Origin: Rhytidiadelphus loreus
Taxonomy: Eukaryota; Streptophyta; Bryopsida; Hypnales; Hylocomiaceae
NCBI GenBank assembly: GCA_947034895.1
Contig: OX344761.1
Coordinates: 24,688,863 to 24,752,862, forward strand
Direction of reading: 5' to 3'
Length of the DNA: 64,000 bases
Positions 59,399 through 64,000 of the stretch are shown here, piece after piece. Below the pieces are notes generated by a model. That model ran no database searches and was not told the origin of the DNA. It saw nothing but the letters and a program-made list of their open reading frames with translations. Each line of letters opens with the position of its first letter. Within the stretch, counting starts at the first letter, position 1. Both the position numbers and the translations under genes were made by a program.

Positions 59399-59619
59399 TT
59401 AACACCTCGATCCTTTTTCAAAATTTGGCACATTTTTGCTTATATCTTTCTACAGAAATATCATTTACCACAATTTCATGAAATTGGTCATTAAAAAAGG
59501 TTGTCTTTTCAAGATTCAAGTGTTACATTGGATGAATGAGAAGTTGGTTGGACTAAATAGCGCCTCAAAGCCCTTTGTTCATCATCCAGAATATGGATGT
59601 CAGAGCACTTGAGGGTTAA
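59399..59619 (+). mobile_element. TTAA-flanked MITE, subfamily C
   Basis: The left end is TTAA-CACCTCGATCC and the right end GAGCACTTGAGGG-TTAA. It shares its interior with 51744-52115 and its right part with 40335-40439. It is 221 bp and non-coding. Confidence 0.5.
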
Positions 59620-59854
59620 TAAGGCACAAGGTTAATGAGTTGGGAGAATTCATCGCTAACCCAATATGTTGGGAGAGATGGAACTTGATCACAAAACTCA
59701 AAGTTTGAAGTTTAAGGCAAAAATTTGGTCACAACACACCAAAAGTGTCAATAGCATGTCGGTCACAAGTCAATCGTCCGAGATGCTAAGGTAGTGTGCT
59801 CATACACCGCCCCTCTTCTTCAGATCGTCCTCTAGGTAGTTGTAGAATGGATGC

Positions 59855-60170
59855 AAGGTGATCCTTGAATGGACCTCTTTGCTTGGTTAATGAATTCAAG
59901 AAGAATTGTTTTTTTTATTGTAAGAGCCAATCATTGGCTGTGATTTCTGCACATTTCTTTATAAGTCACAAGGGGACAGATTTTGGGACACCTATGGTCA
60001 CAAATAGGTGCCTATGACCTGGATCTCTGAAAATTTATAAGTAATTCAAAAATGCTTGAAAAAATATAAAACTACTTGTGTTGGGTTTCACATCTATTTT
60101 TCTTTCTTTGAAAAATGATCTAAAAATAATTTTGTCCCTGGAAACCTGTGAAAAAGGCGAATCAGCCCTT
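59855..60170 (+). repeat. Dispersed repeat, copy of 46585-46945
   Basis: GTAAGAGCCAATCATTGG, GTCACAAATAGGTGCCTATG, CTCTGAAAATTTATAAGTAA and CACATCTATTTTTC appear in the same order and strand as in the 46585 copy. Confidence 0.6.
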
Positions 60171-61224
60171 AAAGTGACGGTTTATGAGCACACTACCTTA
60201 CAAGTTGAAGTGTTGCAACAAATTTTTCAAGTGGCTGTGTTGAAAAAAACCGGAAACACCATTTGCCGGGGCAGTATGGCATGCCCCGGTGAAGATGGAT
60301 TGATCAGCCCGTTATTTTAAAAATACAATCGAGTATTAACTGAAGGTGATGATGCAGCCACTCACTTTAATTTATTAATGCTGATCATTAAGCCCAATAT
60401 AAAATGTTTGACGGCGCTGAAATATAAAAAAAGAGTTGGTGGCTGGCTAGTAAGTTAGGTGTTCTTTTGCACTTTATTTTATTTTGTTTTATTTTTAATT
60501 TTAAGACATCTTTTTTGCACTTTAGAATACCCACCCTCTCTATCTATTAATTAATTAATTAGTTTATTATTACCATTTTTCCCTATTGAATGAGGGGAGA
60601 GATTAGTTAAAGGTAGTTAGGCTGGGAGCCAATCAGATGTATGACTGATGGTCCTTTACTTTTCAGGGGGGGGCAGGAAGGCGGGATCTTCAAATAGAAT
60701 GTCATGGTGTAAGTAATCAGCTTGACTTATAAAACTATTAATTAAGCTTATTAATTATTAGGGCACTTTCCCTATGCTTCCTATGATTATTATTCCTAAA
60801 TTTAATGACGATAACATGCTAATGGACGTTTTTATCACTTCCACTTACTAATAAATAACAACTGTCAAAAAAATTAATTAAAAGAAGAATTTTAAAAAAT
60901 GATGATAATTAGTATTTGGGTTAATTAGAGCCTCTTCTCATTAAGATGATAATTACAGCTGTATTTGTGATGGACATATTAGTCGGGGGGGGGCTTATCT
61001 CTTTCCCCATTTCTTTCTCTAGCTTTTTGATCCATTGGAATCGAGGTAAGGGATTATTTGATTTTATATTTAATAATTCATATTCTGTACGTAGAACTGA
61101 ATGGGAAAAAAAAATTTAAGAAAAAAAATAAAATTCAACAATTTGTGAGGTATTTTGAACAAAACTGATTTCAAATTAGCCAAAAATTCGAGATACAATT
61201 AAGAATAATAATTATAGTAATAGT
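60171..61224. other. AT-rich stretch with no gene seen
   Basis: Homopolymer G runs occur at about 60666 and 60985, and TTAATTAATTAATTAG near 60546. No gene or defined element could be supported. Confidence 0.4.
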
Positions 61225-61465
61225 TTCATGGAAAGGAATGTTTTGGGGGAACCGCTAATTAGTTCATTATTAGTTGGTGGAATTGGAGTTAGGAGAAAAA
61301 AATATTTGCAATTTGAAAACATTGAAAATTTATTGAACTTTTTTATAAAATTTCTATTTGGAGTGAAAAAATAGATTAAAAGTTGGAGTTGGTACTTGAA
61401 AAAACAGTTCAATATGAGAATTATAGGAAAATAGCTAGTCAAATTCAAAAAATGCCCTAAATAGT
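61225..61465 (+). repeat. Dispersed repeat, copy of 43165-43390
   Basis: GGGGGAACCGCTAATTAGTT, TTTGCAATTTGAAAACATTG, TATAAAATTTCTATTTGGAG and ATTCAAAAAATGCCC follow the block order of the 43165 copy. Confidence 0.5.
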
Positions 61466-61540
61466 GATAGAAAGACATTAAGAAGCTTTAATTAGCCATA
61501 ATCTTCACTTGTATGTTAAATACAAAAAAATCCATGATTT

Positions 61541-62478
61541 TTGAACACCTAAAGGACCAAGCTTTCTTTATGTTAGAGATACTCAAAATTGTCATTTCTA
61601 TTGTAAATTGGAAAAATGTAAAGACTTTGTTTTTTCTACATATGTGTGGTAGAAATTTTAGAAACTTTGACCACGTAGATTGCAAGATATCTACATCTAA
61701 AGTGAAGAAAATAAGTTTTTTTTGCATCTTCCATGACTAGATTTTGAGACTTTGAATTAAAAAAAAATGGTGCTAAGGAATTGAGTTGAGAGTATAGGAT
61801 TTTTTTTCAAAAAATGCTTTTGATTCTCATTCTTTAAATTAAAAAAAATATAGGTTCAAGATTAAATGAAAAAACAAATTGTTTTTTTTGTTTTTTTTTG
61901 GAAAAAAAGGTGACCATTAAAAGAAAAACGGAGAGAACATCAATCTAACTTACGAGGCTGGTGAAAAAACAAATTGTTAATAGCTTTAAGATGGAATTGA
62001 AACACCATAATCCCACATGAGATTGTTCTAAAAAAATGAACTTAACCTTGTTAAACAATTTTCTTGAAAATTTGTGAAAATTGCATTAAAAAATGAATCA
62101 TGTAAGTTGTTTTTTCAAAAAAATGCTTAGACGATCTGAAAAACAAGATCGTCCCTAATATTCTCATCACTAGTCAAAGTGGAATGGATCAAATATTCCC
62201 ATGTAGACAAGAGTATATTCTATGGGGGAAAAAAAATTTAATTTAATTTTAAATTTTTGTGATATTTTTGTGCTATCCAATGATTTGCTTTTGAGCTTAA
62301 TATGGTATAATTTTTTGTTTCCGTGCACTGATTAGAATAAAAATTAAATTCCTAGAAAGTTAATGTTTTTTTTTTATATTGAAAAATGTTTCAAAAATCA
62401 AGTCAAAAACCGAGATAATAGGAACTTGCGTGAACTTTGTAGTACTCCCAACGGAACACTTGGTCCTTTTGGGGTTAA
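61541..62478 (+). mobile_element. TTAA-flanked MITE, subfamily A, with small nested repeat
   Basis: The left end is degraded (TTGAACACCTAAAGGACC) and the right end intact (GGTCCTTTTGGGG-TTAA). The interior follows 747-1602, including ACTCAAAATTGTCATTTCTA and TTGCAAGATATCTAC. About 75 bases near 61885-61960 (GGTGACCATTAAAAGAAAAA, CGGAGAGAACATCAATC) also occur at 56155-56228, so a second small element has inserted here. Confidence 0.6.
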
Positions 62479-64000
62479 TGAATTTTCAAAGTTTTTTTAA
62501 TTACAAATTTTTAATGACTTTTAGTAAAGTTTTTATAGGAATCTTAATAACTTCATAATTTATGTAAATTGATTTCCAATTTAGAATTCTATAAGAACTT
62601 AAGAATTTTGACTCGTCTTTTCATAAGTGTGAATATAAGTCTTTCAAACTTAATGTTCAATGGTCAACATAGGTGGCAACAAAATATATATATAATTCAA
62701 CTTTTGATTTAAATATTTAACAAGGGAATGAATATGAATTTTAATCATTTTTTCTTATAAGTAAAAGATTTACTTCAAAGATAAAACAATTATGTATGTT
62801 TTACCTATTTTTGTATAAACAATATTTTTAAGCAATTTTTGTGTCTAATAAAGAATGAAATTAGATGTTTATGCAATGACGACCCACCTATGAAGTTCAC
62901 CTTCTTAATAATTACATGTGATTATTTGTTTTTTGTAATCAAATCAAACTATATGAGAAAATGAAGTTATCTTTATCACATTTGTATTTCTTACATTTGT
63001 TGCATTAAATGACTTTGGTGTTGGAACTTGAAAGACTTATCTAGTCACATAAAAATGACAAACTTATATTATGGAGCCTATATACAATATACATTCAAGG
63101 TAGATATGTAGAATAATTTTTATTATGAATTGATAGATTCCATCACTTCTAATGCAAAAATATTGTGATTATTAAAATTATAATTTAGACTAGATATCAT
63201 TGTACACAAATATGAATTGATTGGTTGTATCACTTCCAATGCAAACTAACATGACTAAGATTAGAAAGCATGCCATCTCATAGTTGTATTCAATATATAA
63301 GAAGATAGGCCACTTTTTCTTTACATCACTTCCATTCTATTATACCTCAACATCAAATATAAATGCCATAGAATAATCTTTTGTCTTTGTATTAATACTA
63401 GAGACATTGTTTTGTTGACTTGACAAGTTGGAATTGTTGTGACATATATAAAATAACTCTTTCAATGTTTATCAAATGTGACGTTACTATAATAAAAGCA
63501 AACCTATTTTCGATAATGTAGATTTTGACAAATTAATTGTAGGTATTACAGATTTAAAAATTATGAAAAATATTAAATAAATGGCAATGCATGGGGTTGT
63601 AACTAATTTTGTTGTAGGTTTCAAGCAACTTCTTAGTCTTTGGCCAATGATTTAGATTTAATATTTATCCTATTTGTATATGATAAATGTAAATATTCCA
63701 TATTTTTAAAGCTTAAGTTTATTTGCATCAGTGTTAAAGTTAATGTATATTATCCTAATTTTTTTATGTGATTACCTTTGCTATTCCATGGAAATTCACA
63801 TTATGTTTGTGATAGAAATCTAAATGTCAATTTTGGATAAATGTGCTAATAGTTATTATTAGAGTATGGAGGTGACATTTTTGGAATATGGAGTAACTAT
63901 TTATGAGTGATTTGATACTTTCAATAGGATCATCTGCCTTTGGAGATGCAAAACAATCAAAGAACATGGCCAATTTAAGCTACAATGTTGTGACCTGTTT
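62479..64000. other. AT-rich stretch with no gene seen
   Basis: Nothing recognisable to the end of the window. TAGATT(C)CATCACTTC and ATGCAAA phrases recur loosely near 63137 and 63230, without a clear unit. Confidence 0.4.

Noticed and set aside
1..64000. CRISPR array, bacterial operon or organelle DNA
   Set aside because: There are no evenly spaced repeats with unique spacers, the genes have plant-type introns, and no chloroplast or mitochondrial genes were seen.

Overview
The window looks like nuclear DNA of a land plant. It is very AT-rich and its genes are split by ordinary GT-AG introns. It carries a YUCCA auxin-synthesis gene, and plant-type telomere or telo-box motifs (TTTAGGG, AAACCCTA) lie near gene starts. 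A bryophyte, perhaps a moss, is my best guess, but nothing here settles the taxon. The only strongly supported genes are four, all multi-exon except one. No intact transposase, reverse transcriptase, rRNA or tRNA was recognised.

Layout. 1-8.7 kb is gene-free and full of short non-autonomous DNA elements. 8.7-20.8 kb is a compact gene island: a 13-exon MORC-type ATPase gene (+), a single-exon EIF1AD-like RNA-binding protein gene (-), and, divergent from it across about 0.55 kb, a five-exon UBA-domain protein gene (+). 20.8-47.8 kb is mostly gene-free repeat-rich DNA, with one possible unrecognised exon near 36.1 kb behind a telo-box. 47.9-50.3 kb holds a four-exon YUCCA flavin monooxygenase gene (-). 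50.3-64 kb is again gene-free and repeat-rich.

The genes do not form a pathway. The MORC protein is predicted to act on chromatin, the EIF1AD-like protein to bind RNA or nucleic acid, the UBA protein to bind ubiquitin, and YUCCA to make auxin from indole-3-pyruvate.

Most notable points. (1) The MORC protein appears to combine an N-terminal SPOC-like domain with the GHKL/S5 ATPase core and a C-terminal CW zinc finger; the well-studied Arabidopsis MORCs lack the CW finger. (2) About a dozen elements or remnants share TTAA-flanked CCC...GGG ends, as in TTAA-specific transposon superfamilies. (3) Three elements of about 720 bp have GGGTGATTGCAAGAAA-like ends, each with a different 4-bp target duplication. 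(4) Several foldback elements are long enough to make hairpin RNA, including a 286-bp palindrome whose outer 39 bp are identical on both arms. (5) The first YUCCA intron is largely a tandem repeat. All calls were made by eye from the sequence; no alignment or database search was run.
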